This document shows, one piece after another, positions 15,740 through 28,124 of a stretch of DNA of 64,000 bases (position 1 is the first letter of the stretch; each line of letters opens with the position of its first letter). Origin of the DNA: Tillus elongatus (Eukaryota; Arthropoda; Insecta; Coleoptera; Cleridae); assembly GCA_964006375.1 (NCBI GenBank), contig OZ023265.1, forward strand, positions 162,652,118 to 162,716,117. Direction: 5' to 3'. Position numbers and translations under genes: made by a program. Under the pieces are notes generated by a model, which saw nothing but the letters and a program-made list of their open reading frames with translations, did not search any database and was not told where the DNA came from.

Positions 15740-16772
15740 GGCATTTCTGTGGATCGAAATCTCAATTGGCACCAACATGTCACATCAACTGCAGAAGCGG
15801 CTGCTAAGAAATTAGATTTCCTCTTCCGAGCTCGCAAATACTTTTCACCAGCTAATCTCTATACGTTATATACTTCACAAATGAGGCCTAAGCTCGAATA
15901 CTGCTCCCACATCTGGGGTGCCGCTGCCGCTTCTACACTCGCTATCCTGGATTCCATTCAGAAGAGAGCTATACATGTCATCGGGGACCCTACCCTCACT
16001 CAAAGGCTGCCATCCTTTGCCCACCGACCTGCCGTTGTGTGTCTGTGTTTTGTTTCTTTAACGTCGGCCTATTTCCGCGAATATGGCCAATCACCGACGC
16101 CAGGGAGCAGTTTCACCTCACTATCCTGGAAATTTTGCCGAACCCCAACCTTTCTGTAAGGAGGGTAGGGATCTTTAACGTGCCAACATCGCATGGACAC
16201 GGGACCGACGGTTTAAGCCCCCTCCGAAGGGAGGAACGTGCAGACATTCAACTTGCTCAAATACAATGCCAGAACCTCGGTTGATGTTAATTTTACAGTT
16301 TGTACTGAAAAAGTAAAAGGAGTACCCTGGGATCGAACCCAGTACCCTTCGATTCAGAGGCACGCGTTCTTACCCCTGAATCACCGAGGTTCTGACCTGC
16401 CGTTGATGACCTCTCTCTCTTTTATAGATATCTGCACGGGCACTGCTCAGAGGAGCATTCTTCCATAGTTCCTCCACCTGCTGCCCCCAACAGATCTACC
16501 AGTGGAACAGAGCCAATGCACCCTTTTACTGTACAGGTCACCAGACATTGAACATCTTGTTATGCTCGCTCTTTTGTCCCGATGACTTCCAAGTTGTGGA
16601 ATTCCTTGCCGGCACATGTTTTTTCTTCTCCTCCGAACCCCCAAACCTTCAAGTCCAGAATTAACAAGTTTCCTCTTTCCTCCTTGTCGACACCCACGGT
16701 ACGATAGTATTTAGGCTGTAAGCCCTGGTGATGTGTTGTTGAAATATTAAAAAAAAAAGAAAAATCGCTACC
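15740..16772 (+). pseudogene. Jockey/CR1-like LINE 3' end, split by a SINE
   Basis: The frame from 15749 encodes the classic RT C-terminal region: LNWHQHV, AAAKKLDFLFRARKYFSP, LYTLYTSQMRPKLEYCSHIW and SIQKRAIHVIGDP. It breaks at 16038 where SINE-1 is inserted and resumes at 16394 with DLSLFYRYLHGHC-like sequence, then KLWNSLPAHVF and FKSRINKF (about 16600-16670). In-frame stops and frameshifts are present. The element ends with a poly-A run (16750-16760). It is 5'-truncated and inactive; the SINE inserted afterwards. Confidence 0.8.
16038..16393 (-). mobile_element. tRNA-derived SINE (SINE-1), copy 2, with 12-bp target duplication
   Basis: A 356-bp insertion in the LINE coding region, flanked by GACCTGCCGTTG at 16026-16037 and 16394-16405. 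On the minus strand it begins with a tRNA-like head (about 16391-16322) with A-box-like GGTGATTCAGGGGTAAGAAC and B box GGGTTCGATCCC. The opposite end, TTTGTTTCTTTAACGTCGG, matches copy 1 at 6.37 kb. The clean duplication defines the exact element ends. Confidence 0.88.
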
Positions 16773-16774
16773 AT

Positions 16775-17504
16775 GATGCCCTTGCTGCATCCCAGCTTTT
16801 TAAAGTTATTTAATTTTTGTCTATTAAATATTTTATACATATTGCTTTTACTCTAAATTGTGTGATCATAAGAACACGTTACCAAGCAATTATGGTCCCA
16901 CAATGTTTCTGAAAAGTAAATGATGACAACTCACATAATTTTTTTCTGCGCATTGTAGAGTGCAAAAGCAATAACAGAACAAGAAAACAAAATATTGAAC
17001 AATAAACAAGAACTTGAAAGGCATACAGCAACAATAAGCAGGTCGTTGGCGTGCCATTCTGTTGTCATCTGGCTGGTAATTTTCAGTATTTACGAGTTAA
17101 GTTTGAGCGTGGGCGATCCTAGGATATTACTCTATTGTCTCAAGTAAAAGAAGATGGCGAAAACTTTTACATACCTTAAATTTTCCCCTCTGGTGAAATA
17201 TCCATCTAGTAGTCAGAACATCCCAAACAAAACCACCTGCAACAAAACGGGAATATTCAATTTCTAAAGTTGTTATTAAATTAAATATTCAAAAGATGTT
17301 TAAATAACAATGGAGGATATAGACGGTGGTAGTGTGGAATAGTTCAAATAAACTGTAGGTAATATTCCAGTTTTAAAGTCGGCTTAAACATGCAAAAAAC
17401 TTTTAAAGTCTAACTACCTGTGGGACCAGAACGACAGCGGTCTTATAATTTATTCTATATTTACTTTAAACTAAGTGAAATGAAATAATTCTCTAACCAG
17501 TTAA
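16775..17504. other. No gene recognised
   Basis: AT-rich. A degraded MITE C edge (TACCATGATGCCCTTGCTGC) lies at about 16769; the rest matches nothing else in the window. Confidence 0.35.
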
Positions 17505-17984
17505 TAAAAGTCTTGACGCGGCAAGTGCGTTATGGTAGTGAATTTTCATAAAAGTGTTTTTAATTGCAAATGTCTTTTTTTTTAAACGGGCATCAAATTT
17601 GGTTACCAGTATAACCTATATAGTAGAAACAATGTACCATATTTCATCAGAACAAAAATGTTTCAAAAAGAAGCTTAAAAAAGTTCGGGACGCAGCAAGT
17701 GCGTTATGGTAGTGAATTTTTATTAAATGCTTCAAGTTTGAATAACTCAATCTATAAACTAAGAAACTTGAATTTTGGTATGTAGTAAGGTCTTTCCTAA
17801 GGCAACATATCCACCAAATTTCATTAAAATCGCTTAAAAATTTTTTTTCGAAACACAACTCAAAATTTTCCCAGTAAACATTGTCCGATTTTCCTAGCTA
17901 ACGAACTCATCCAAGCCATTAATAAAAGAAAGGGGCTTGCCGGGTTTCATCGAAATCGGTTAATTATTTTTTGAGTTAACGGTT

Positions 17985-18062
<78 letters not shown>

Positions 18063-18196
18063 CATATAAAAATTGAAACTGCCCGCGGATATGGGTTCTA
18101 GGAGACCTAGTTCGCGCTCATTTGAAAAAAAAATTGCAAAGTCTCACCATCGATACCTCTAGTAGTGAATTTTTTTAAATAAAAATCACTAAAAGC
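17505..18196 (-). repeat. Family A copy, partial
   Basis: Two MITE C left edges (17515 and 17687), the GTTAATTATTTTTTGAGTTA block, a TA tract (about 17990-18060), the GCGCTCATTTGAA block and the terminal hairpin ending at 18196. Confidence 0.7.
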
Positions 18197-18225
18197 CGGT
18201 TTCCCGGTCAACGAACCTGATAGCA

Positions 18226-19124
18226 TTTAATGAAAATTCGCTACCATAAGGCACTTGCTGCATCCCAAATTTCTTTTTTTACAACCATGCGTTATGTGTC
18301 GATAGAAAAAGCAAAAATGCAAAAATATATGGCGTATTCGATTAGAAAAAAAAGCAAATTTTTATCACCAACTACTTAAGGGCCAGCCAGTGATTGTAAA
18401 AATAATTTTATAAGATGTAGCTCCAGACACCCTAGGTGAAGATTGGATGTACACTTGGAGAACCCAAATCACCACAACACATCTTTTTAAAAACCTGACA
18501 ATCGTTTCACTAACAAGGTTAGCGTCAGCCCTAGAAATCTAAATACTTTCGCATGCATCGAGCTTCCCTGGCTGTCTAATATTTTTGATAAGTTTCAGAT
18601 TCTCTTTATCAATGTGGTGGTTATTATCCCAAATATGATGTGCCACGCATGACTTGTCTACACTACCGTATCTCAAATATGCCAGATTAGTTTGCCCCAC
18701 GTATTTAAGATTACAATCTTTACAACTTATCTCATAGATACCCGACATTTCAGTGGCTTTATCTTTATCTTTCGTATTACCTAACAAATTTTTTAAATTA
18801 TTTTTTGTCCAAAAAGTTAGCTGCAAATCGGCTTTCTTAAAAATGCTCTCGAGACCCCTTGTGATACGCAGTTAAAAAGGTAAGCAAAAAAATTTTTCTC
18901 TATTTTATCTTTCCTGAAAATGAAGGACAATGACGGTTGAAGCTGAAACTTCAGGGTTTGCAGAACACTCTTCTTGTGACATTTTCTTTACATAATCCGT
19001 ATTTCTTTCAGGTTCTTTGCTTAAATGTTGCCAATTTTGACGTTTCAAATCGCGTCTTTGGCTTTTGAACAAAATCCCATTTTTTTCCTTAAATGTCTAT
19101 AACTTTTTGTCAAAATTTTGGTAC

Positions 19125-19168
<44 letters not shown>

Positions 19169-19270
19169 GAAACTGACCCTGTATATAGGTTCTAGGGGGA
19201 CTAGCTCGCGCTCATTTGAAGAAATTTTTTCTAAATTCAAAAGTCGGGATCTCCTCATTAATTTTATTTT
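18226..19270 (-). repeat. Family A copy interrupted by a PLE fragment
   Basis: Starts with the MITE C edge (CTACCATAAGGCACTTGCTG), continues to GTAGCTCCAGACACCCTA at 18434, and resumes near 18905 with AATGAAGGACAATGACGG. TA tract at 19128-19164. The internal block normally lying between these points is missing. Confidence 0.65.
18431..18890 (-). pseudogene. Penelope-like element fragment: GIY-YIG endonuclease domain
   Basis: Minus-strand frame 18826-18539 reads FKKADLQLTFW...NLLGN and then SGIYEISCKDCNLKYVGQTN, the GIY-YIG nuclease core that follows the RT in endonuclease-bearing PLEs. CVAHHIWDNNHHID is the usual downstream H..DNNH region. After a stop the sequence still encodes RADANLVSETIVRFLK, as in the other PLE tails at 8.15 and 21.77 kb. 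RT sequence is absent (5' truncation). Not functional alone. Confidence 0.85.
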
Positions 19271-19299
19271 ATTTTATAAAACGTCACTAAAAGAAGCAC

Positions 19300-19640
19300 T
19301 TTTGAAGCCACGGGAAAGGTCTAGGACTGTATTAAATATGGAACGGTTTCAATAAGTTAGGGAAAGAACAAACAACCAGATATGCTATTCAAATTGAATT
19401 AAATCTCAAAAGTTTTCATCTCCTCTTTATTATATTATTTTTTATACAAAAACTTGCTAAAAAATTCATCGGAATAACAACAACCTAATCAGATAAGAGT
19501 AAAGTGAAATGAGAGTAAAAAAAAAAGAAATTGATAAAAAGTGAAATCACTATCTAGGATTAGAACTCGTCATATAGGACTCAATTATCGGATGTACAGG
19601 CCTTAGACCACTCGGCTACGTGCGACATGACATACTAGCA
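19300..19640 (-). mobile_element. tRNA-derived SINE (SINE-3), copy 1
   Basis: On the minus strand the head (about 19632-19555) reads like a tRNA with a long variable arm: A-box TAGCCGAGTGGTCTAAGGC and B-box-like GAGTTCTAATCC. The body (GGAACGGTTTCA.TAAGTTAG) is shared with the copy at 24.6 kb. Ends are approximate. Confidence 0.6.
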
Positions 19641-19829
19641 GGTATATCCGGTAGTATGTAAATTGCCTAAATTTGCTGTTTACACCAAACAATTTTTATT
19701 TACAATGGCTTTTTTGCTCATATATTAACGGAATGAAGGAAAATAACAACTTGACACATATCCATGAGCCTGTTAGTCATTTCGTGTCGTATTTTTTTAC
19801 TCATATTCGTACTCTTACCATAATTATCA

Positions 19830-20088
19830 ATTTTGACGTTTTAACGTAGAGATCTGAATTTTGGCACATAGGATACTCCTTATGACAAAAACTATCTTAC
19901 CAAATTTAGTTGCCCTTACTCTGTTATTTACGGATATATAACTTTGTTTTCGAAAGAAAACACAAAATTTTCCGGAAAAATCTGGGCCGATTTTCTTGGC
20001 TAACTAACTTGTCCAAGCCACTTGCAAAATGAAGTATTTACTAAGTTTTATCAAAATCGATCCACTATTTTTTGAGTTATCGGTGTGA

Positions 20089-20183
<95 letters not shown>

Positions 20184-20255
20184 GAAACTGACCCTGGATA
20201 TGTGTTCTAGCGGGGCTAGTTCGCGCTCATTTGAAGAACTTTTTTCAAATTTCAA
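19830..20255 (-). repeat. Family A copy, partial
   Basis: Carries GAGTTATCGGTGTGATG, the TA tract (20092-20180) and GCGCTCATTTGAAG, then meets the next, forward copy head to head at the shared AAAAAATTCACTAATG hairpin sequence. Confidence 0.7.
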
Positions 20256-21720
<1,465 letters not shown>

Positions 21721-21749
21721 ATAATAGAGTTGTAGATATAAGATATTTA

Positions 21750-21880
21750 CAATTATTCACCATCTGATGACGCTAATTGGGTAAGTGAAACGATCGTCAG
21801 GTTTTTTAAAATGTGTTGTGGTGATTTGGGTTCTCCAAGTGTGCTTATCAATGCTCATCACAGGTTCTAATCTTCACTTA
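21750..21880 (+). mobile_element. Penelope-like element 3' tail
   Basis: Encodes DDANWVSETIVRFF, followed by GTGTTGTGGTGATTTGGGTT as in the PLE copies at 8.2 kb and (minus strand) 18.47 kb. RT and endonuclease are absent. Confidence 0.65.
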
Positions 21881-21889
21881 GAGGGTCAT

Positions 21890-22650
21890 TATTATTTTAA
21901 TTTCAGGTAATAGCTTTTTCCATTTTGAAAATATATACGCGTGTAGCTTTGAAAACTACTATATATGTTTCAAAGTTTCAATACAACATTGTTCTTCAGT
22001 CTCAAATGAGAGGAAACATACATGGCTTACCCCGATTGCAGTTTCTAAAATCCTAGATGCCGGATCTTGTTTCTCTTTAACTATCCGCCTAAACAACCGT
22101 CACCAGGCATTCATTGTACCAGTTGTAGAAGTTGCCACCGCGAGTAGACGAGAGTAAAGAGTGAAGGGCTCTTTACCATTCACCATTCAACTAAAATGCC
22201 TCCTTTTCAAACTAGCTCTTTACCTCATGCAAGAATGCTGCTGCTGTTCCCGTTGAGTCCCTCCCTTCACAGTTCTACTACCATTACCGTGTGTTTTTAA
22301 AGTCAGTAATTCTGAAATGAACTTTGAAGGGGATGCGTCTTTGTTTCACAAACGATACGGAGAGACAGTCGTAGGGAAATCACACCAGAAGTATATATCC
22401 ATACAATACATGAAAATGATTTATTACAACCTTAAAATATTTATTAAGAAAAGTACCAAGTTTCTCTGATCTTGAAACTTTCTTCCGAAATAAATCAAGA
22501 AATAAAATATTTGAATACCATGAACCGTGTAAGAACGTGGGAAAACAGGATCACATAAAGAGGTTTAATGAAGGCGATGTATTTGCATTAGTGAAAACGT
22601 TATATCTTTAAAATATGCTAAACAACAATTGAAGTAAAATATTATAAAAT
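21890..22650. other. No gene recognised
   Basis: Sequence not repeated elsewhere in the window, locally less AT-rich (22020-22330). No ORF with recognisable features. Confidence 0.35.
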
Positions 22651-22654
22651 ACTC

Positions 22655-22778
22655 TTATTAGTGAATTTTCTTTAAAAAAATTCACTAATGAGGAGATCCC
22701 GACTTTTGAATTTTGAAAAAATTTCTTCAAATGAGCGCTAATTAGGCCCCCCAGAACACATATCCGGGGTCAGTTTCA

Positions 22779-22863
<85 letters not shown>

Positions 22864-24120
22864 ACCGATAACTCAAAAAATAATTGACCGATTTTGATTA
22901 AATTTGGTGAATAAATTCCTTTTGCAAATATCTTGGATAAGTTCGTTAGCCAGGAAAATCTGCCAAGGTTTTCCCGGAAAATTTTGTATTATCTTTCGGA
23001 AAAAAATTATAACTCCGAAATTAACAAAGCAAGGGCAACCACGGGTTTACGTTCTTATACGTAAGTTACCCACCAAAATTTAGCCCTGTAGCTCAAAAGA
23101 CAAAAAAGTTATAGGCAATTAAAGAAAAATAAATTAGCTTTTTCCTCAAAACGTCAAAGTTGCGATTTAAAATGTCAAAATTGGCAACATTTAGGCAAAG
23201 AACTTGAATCTAATACGGGCTATGGAAATAAAATGTCTCAAGAAGGATGTTTTACAAACCCTGAAGTCTTGGTTTCAACCGTCATTGTCCTTCATTTTAC
23301 TAAAATATTTCCAGAAAATTCATTTCAAATAGACCCTTCTCTGATGCTTGGCAGTAGTCTTAGCTATAGAGTTTATCGTTTAATGGTATATAATTTTTGT
23401 CGAATTTTCGTAAAAAATCAATAAAGCTCAATATATCCGTTATTATACAAGATATGAAAAAAATTTGTATATATTAATTATAGGGTGTCTTGAGCTACAT
23501 CTTAAAAAAATATTTCTACAATCACAGGGTGGCCCATAAGTCATTGGTGATACAAATTTTCTTTTTTTTTTAAATCAAACACGCCTTATGTTATTGCATT
23601 TTTGCATTTTCCATCGAAATATAATGCATGTTTGTAAGAAAAAAATTCTGGGCGCAGCAAGTGCGTTATGGTAGCGAACTTTATTTGTAGAAATCATTGT
23701 TTGAAAATTTTTGTAAAATTTTGGTAATTAGTACCTAATGTTTAATAAGTTATTGTAAACAAAATGTTTTTGGATTTTCGCAAAAAAGTTGTTTACAATT
23801 GTTTTTGTAAGTTTTGTCGAAAAGCTTTTTGTAAATAATTATATCTTGGTAGGGGCTAAATACCTTGAGGAAGTTCGTTGGCAAGGAAAATCGTGCCAGT
23901 TTTTCGGGGATATTTTAAGTTAGTTTTCGAAAAATATTTGCCTTTTTTCCAACAACAAAGTTATTTTGATAAAATGTGGTACATTGTTCCCACTATAGAG
24001 GTTATACTGGTAACCAAATTTGATGCATGCTTTTCTTTTAAAAAATAGACATATTTGTTATAAAAAACATTTTTATGAAAATTCACTACCATAACGCACT
24101 TGCTGCGTCCAGAGTTTTTG
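22655..24120 (+). repeat. Family A copy, best complete example
   Basis: Full set of blocks in order: hairpin 22661-22691, GAGGAGATCCCGACTTTTGA, TA tract 22784-22860, CACACCGATAACTC, TTGGATAAGTTCGTTAGCC, GAAGTCTTGGTTTCAACCGT, CAATAAAGCTCAATATATCC, ATCACAGGGTGGCCCATAAG. It ends in a ~470-bp MITE C-type unit (23647-24115) bounded by inverted GGGCGCAGCAAGTGCGTT / AACGCACTTGCTGCGTCC. Useful as a consensus guide. Confidence 0.8.
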
Positions 24121-24264
24121 GTTTTTTTTTGAGATAATATACTTCAAATTACAAAAATAAGTTACAACAAATAAACTTCTACTCATTCACTTTATTATAC
24201 AGTCAAAATTAAGAACTGAAGAAAATATTTAATGGAAAATGGTAAACGAATGAAAGTAACAAAA

Positions 24265-24585
24265 GTCTGGACGCAGCAAGTGCGTTATGGTACTGAATTT
24301 TCATAAAAATGTTGTTAATAACAAATATGTGTTTTTTTAAAGAAAGCAGGCATGAAATTTGGTTACCAGTATAACCTATATAGTAGACACAATGTACCAT
24401 ATTTCATCAAAATAACTTCATCATTGTTTGAAAATGTAGAGAAATTTTCCGAAAATAAACTTAAAATATTCCCGGACAAACTGGTTCCTGGCCAACGAAC
24501 GTTAGGTTAATAGTAAATTGGGCTATTGAAATTTGAAACTTTAATTATAATTCGCTACAATAACGCACTTGCTGCGTCCAGTAAA
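24265..24585. mobile_element. MITE C, stand-alone copy
   Basis: About 320 bp bounded by inverted edges TCTGGACGCAGCAAGTGCGT and ACGCACTTGCTGCGTCCAG, here without the rest of family A. Inner sequence (TTGGTTACCAGTATAACCTA) is the same as in MITE C units within family A. This suggests MITE C is a separate TIR element that also sits inside family A. Confidence 0.65.
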
Positions 24586-24599
24586 CATTGAAATCGGTT

Positions 24600-24915
24600 G
24601 CAGAAAAGAACAAGCACTTGTGTAGCCACGGGAAAGTTTACATCTGTATTAAGTCTGGAACGGTTTCACTAAGTTAGGGCAAGAACAAATTGAATTCCGC
24701 CTTAAAAGTTTTCAACTCGTCCTAATTGAATTTGTCATACAAAAACTCGCTAAAAAATTCTTTGGAATTACACAATCTGATCAGATAACGGTAAAATGAA
24801 ATATAACAAAAAAAAAAGTGAAGTCACTAACTGGGAATAGAACACGTGCTATAGGAGTCCATTGTGAAATCTACCCTACTCCCTTCACATCTCGGCTATT
24901 AACGACATAAGAGTT
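24600..24915 (-). mobile_element. tRNA-derived SINE (SINE-3), copy 2
   Basis: Colinear with 19300-19640 (GCCACGGGAAAG, GGAACGGTTTCA, ATCTGATCAGATAA). The tRNA-like head at the right end is more decayed (minus strand: AATAGCCGAGATGTGAAG, TGTTCTATTCCC). Confidence 0.5.
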
Positions 24916-25129
24916 CTATCTACTAACAGGCATATACACTAGTATATTAATTTTATAACGTATTGATTATGTACACGATACAAATTTTGATTAAAATTGA
25001 TTTTTTTTTCTCATATTTTAACGAAATGAAGGAAATAACGGCTGAGAGACAGATCTAGGAGCTTGTTGGTCATTTCGAACCGTATTTTAACTCACAAAGC
25101 GCTAATGCGTATTAACGTACGACTACCGG

Positions 25130-25478
25130 AATTATCAATTTTGACGTTTCAACTTTTTATTAATCAGAGGCTTGTAATTTCTTTATCTTTTGACCTATAC
25201 ATCTGAATTTTAGTACAAAGGATACTTTTTATGACAGAAATTAGTGTACCACATTTGGTTACCATAGCTTTTTAATTTTGGGAGATATGATTTTTTTTCG
25301 AAAGAAAACCAAAAATTTTTCCGGAAAACCTTGTCCGATTTTCCTGGCGCACGAACCTATCCAGGCCATTTACAAAAGTAAGGTGCTCACCAAATTTGAT
25401 AAAAATCGGCCCATTATTTTTTTAATTATCGGTGTGATACATACATACATACATATATCGGGGTCAGTTTAAAATTTT

Positions 25479-25561
<83 letters not shown>

Positions 25562-25675
25562 TATAAAAATTTAAACTGACCCCGAATATGTGTTCTAGGG
25601 GGTCTCATTAGCGCTCATTTGAAGAGTCGGGATCTCCTCATTAGTTAATCTTTTTAAAGAAAATTCACTAAAAAG
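25130..25675 (-). repeat. Family A copy, partial
   Basis: Blocks up to GATACATACATACATACA, a TA tract (25481-25557), AAACTGACCCCGAATATG, and the terminal hairpin ending near 25672. Confidence 0.7.
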
Positions 25676-25689
25676 AAAAGTTCTTCGAT

Positions 25690-26262
25690 TATGGAATTTA
25701 CAGAATCCCTATAAAATAGTGCTGCAAATTGAATCATAACTTCCACGTAGCTGTGATAATTTATTCTCTGCAGAAAGACATTCTCATGGAATGAGTTTAG
25801 GGCCCATGACTTGCCTACAAAGAAAATATTCGTAATCCTGTACCCCCAACCTTCCGAAACGATATATTACTCGAGTTTTAACGAAAAATCGTCAATTTTC
25901 ACCAAATCACCCTTCATGTATCCCCTACCCCCTTAAGCCATGTTACCCAAAAACAATTCGAAGCGTACCTTTGTCAGGTGCTAACTGGATACCACATTCT
26001 ATCAATTCTTTATAAAAAAGTTATTGCGCCTACTAACAGACATACTTACAGACCGACAGATCTACCGACCGAAAAAGAAAAAACAAATTCGTTCCAGAAT
26101 CAAGTTTTCTATATGTTTTCAGACTTTTTGCGCCGTTTTAGCAAAAAAAGTCGTAATTTTATGAACCGATATTACACCCACACACATTCAACCCCTAATT
26201 TAATTATAGCACAGAATACCAGATGTTTGATGAAATTGGAGGGTTTCTAATAAACGAACCCT
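25690..26262 (-). repeat. Family D, reverse copy
   Basis: Reverse complement of the family D unit: TTTTCACCAAATCACCC, AACAATTCGAAGCGT, TTATTGCGCCTACTAACAGA, ending AATAAACGAACCCTAAAA near 26260, which matches 7040-7080. Confidence 0.7.
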
Positions 26263-26340
26263 AAAATGAGGAACATCAGAAGATGATACAGATTCATCAC
26301 AAGTCTCAACAACTTCACACACCTACTAATGTCATTATTA

Positions 26341-27610
26341 CTACAGTCGAATTTAAATGGGCTTTATGCCCATTATGAACACCTAAAAATGGTAATTGCT
26401 GAAACATGCCCAAAACTAATATGTTTACAAGAAACAAACTTCACGGACACTCAAAATCCTGATATACTAAACGCATATAACTTCTGAACGTCACGACGCC
26501 TGGATGGACATACTTATAAGGTAAAACAGACAAGGCTATACTTCTAGACTGTATTTATTGGCAAAAGCTCTACGCGTTTCGGCTCATATAACCTAAGCCA
26601 TCTTCAGGGGGTTCCTTCTGTTTTTTATAACAGGAATTGAACTTTATAAGAAATTGTTTTCATCGACTGTCGTCTTTGTTTCCTTGCACTATATAGGTGA
26701 AGGCAGAATTAGAAGCATAAAGACCTCAAATCACAGCAATAGACACACGACAATACAAATAACATCTTCTTGCTATACTTCTAATTCTGCCTTCACCCAT
26801 ATAGTGCGAGATTCTATTTGTATTGCCGTGTGTCTTATTGCTGTGATTTAAGGTCTTTATGCTTCTAATTCTGCCTTCACCTATATAGTGCAAGGAAACA
26901 AAGACGAAAACAGCTACTATGATAGATTCCTTATAGTTCAGTTCCTGTCATAAAAAACAGAATGAAGCCGCTGAAGATGGCTTAGGTTCTATCAGCCGAA
27001 ACGCGTAGGGCCTGTATCAATAAATAGTCCGGAAGTATAGCCTTGTCTGTTTTACCTTAGTAGCATACTAAAAGCATACCATGTTTACTATCGCAATCGT
27101 TCGCAGAGTCTTAGATCCAGTGGTGGAGCGGCCATACATGTATACAATAACATTCTTACAGACGAAATACCAATAACAACAACAATAAAAGCAGTGGCCA
27201 TATCAATAAAATCTCCCATCAAATTATCACTCTAATATTTATATAACACATAGTCAAACAAAAAATGTACGCGAACTGCTAAACATAGCTCAAAAATGCC
27301 AAAGCCTCAAGTTATACTTGGAGTTGGGAACAACCTTCCAATACCACCAACTCGACTACATCAAGTTGTGATGGCAAGGTTAAGAACAGGGCATACCAAA
27401 CTAACCCACCAACACCTACTACGCCAAGAAGAGCCACCCTTGTGTCAGTTATGCCATATCCAATTAACCGCACAACACATCATAACAGATTGCCCTAGTT
27501 TCACAGAAGAAAAACGTAGGATATAACATTCCGTGGACTAGAGAAGATTCACTAGGAAACAACATGAACAATGTTACGAAAACTATAAGATTTTCAACAA
27601 TCTAATAAAT
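26341..27610 (+). pseudogene. Jockey/I-type LINE remnant with internal deletion and insertion
   Basis: 26341-26487 encodes the start of an APE endonuclease domain (SNLNGLYAHYEHLKM... LICLQETNF, with the conserved Glu of QET). It is broken by a stop and by the foldback insertion 26517-27059, then resumes (27070-27235): SSGGAAIHVYNNI and AVAISIK, also APE-type. RT is missing. 27296-27530 is the C-terminal region, RLRTGHTKLTHQHLL and CQLCHIQLTAQHIITDC (zinc knuckle C-x2-C...H...C), typical of jockey-type ORF2. A large internal deletion therefore joins the endonuclease to the C-terminus. Inactive. Confidence 0.75.
26517..27059. mobile_element. Foldback insertion with PLE-like ends
   Basis: A 543-bp inverted repeat: TAAGGTAAAACAGACAAGGC at the left edge and its complement at the right edge. 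Both arms carry, reading outward, GAAGATGGC...AGCCGAAACGCGTAG followed by CAATAAATA-type sequence. GAAGATGGC..CCGAAACGCG hairpins are typical of PLE 3' ends, and PLE copies often sit in inverted pairs. The inner part holds two further inverted copies of GGTGAAGGCAGAATTAGAAG. CATACT occurs near both sides (26509-26514, 27064-27069) but is not adjacent to the arms, so no clean target duplication is claimed. Confidence 0.65.
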
Positions 27611-28090
27611 TGTTAGTTGTTACCGTCTCTATTCTTTAACACTTTGTGTTATTTGGAGCTGACGTAACAACATACTACTTGGTTCCGCAACTAGGTGGCG
27701 GCACGTTGCTTCGTGTCTACCACTCACTTAGTGTTGGAAGGCTGGCTACCATAGCCGTTTTATTTTATAGGTGTATTTTTGCTACAATTAGTAATTCAAA
27801 ATAACAATTTAATAAATTGTTAGTTGGTTGTATACAGTCTCTATTTTTTAACACTTTGTGTTATTTGGAGCTGGCGTGACAACATACTACTTGGTTCCGC
27901 AACTAGGTGGTGGCACGTTGCTTCGTGTCTACCACTCACTTAGTGTTGGAAGGCTGGCTACCATAGCCGTTTTTTTATAGGTATACTTTCGCGACAATTA
28001 GTATGCCGTACTGAAGAGCTCTAATGAGAGCGAAACCGGTCTACGGTTCTAATTGTGGCGAGAATACATCTAGCCTTACATACTTTGTCC
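27602..28090 (+). mobile_element. Two direct repeats followed by PLE-like 3' hairpin
   Basis: A ~208-bp unit starting AATAAATTGTTAGTTG is present twice (27606 and 27810), nearly identical (GTGTTATTTGGAGCTG, TTGGTTCCGCAACTAGGTGG). It is followed by TACTGAAGAGCTCTAATGAG and GCGAAACCGGTCTACGG, which resembles the stem-loop ends of PLEs. Tandem terminal repeats are usual for PLEs. Coding sequence is absent. Confidence 0.55.
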
Positions 28091-28124
28091 CTATATTAGG
28101 GTAGAAATGGATCAGGGCTGACAA

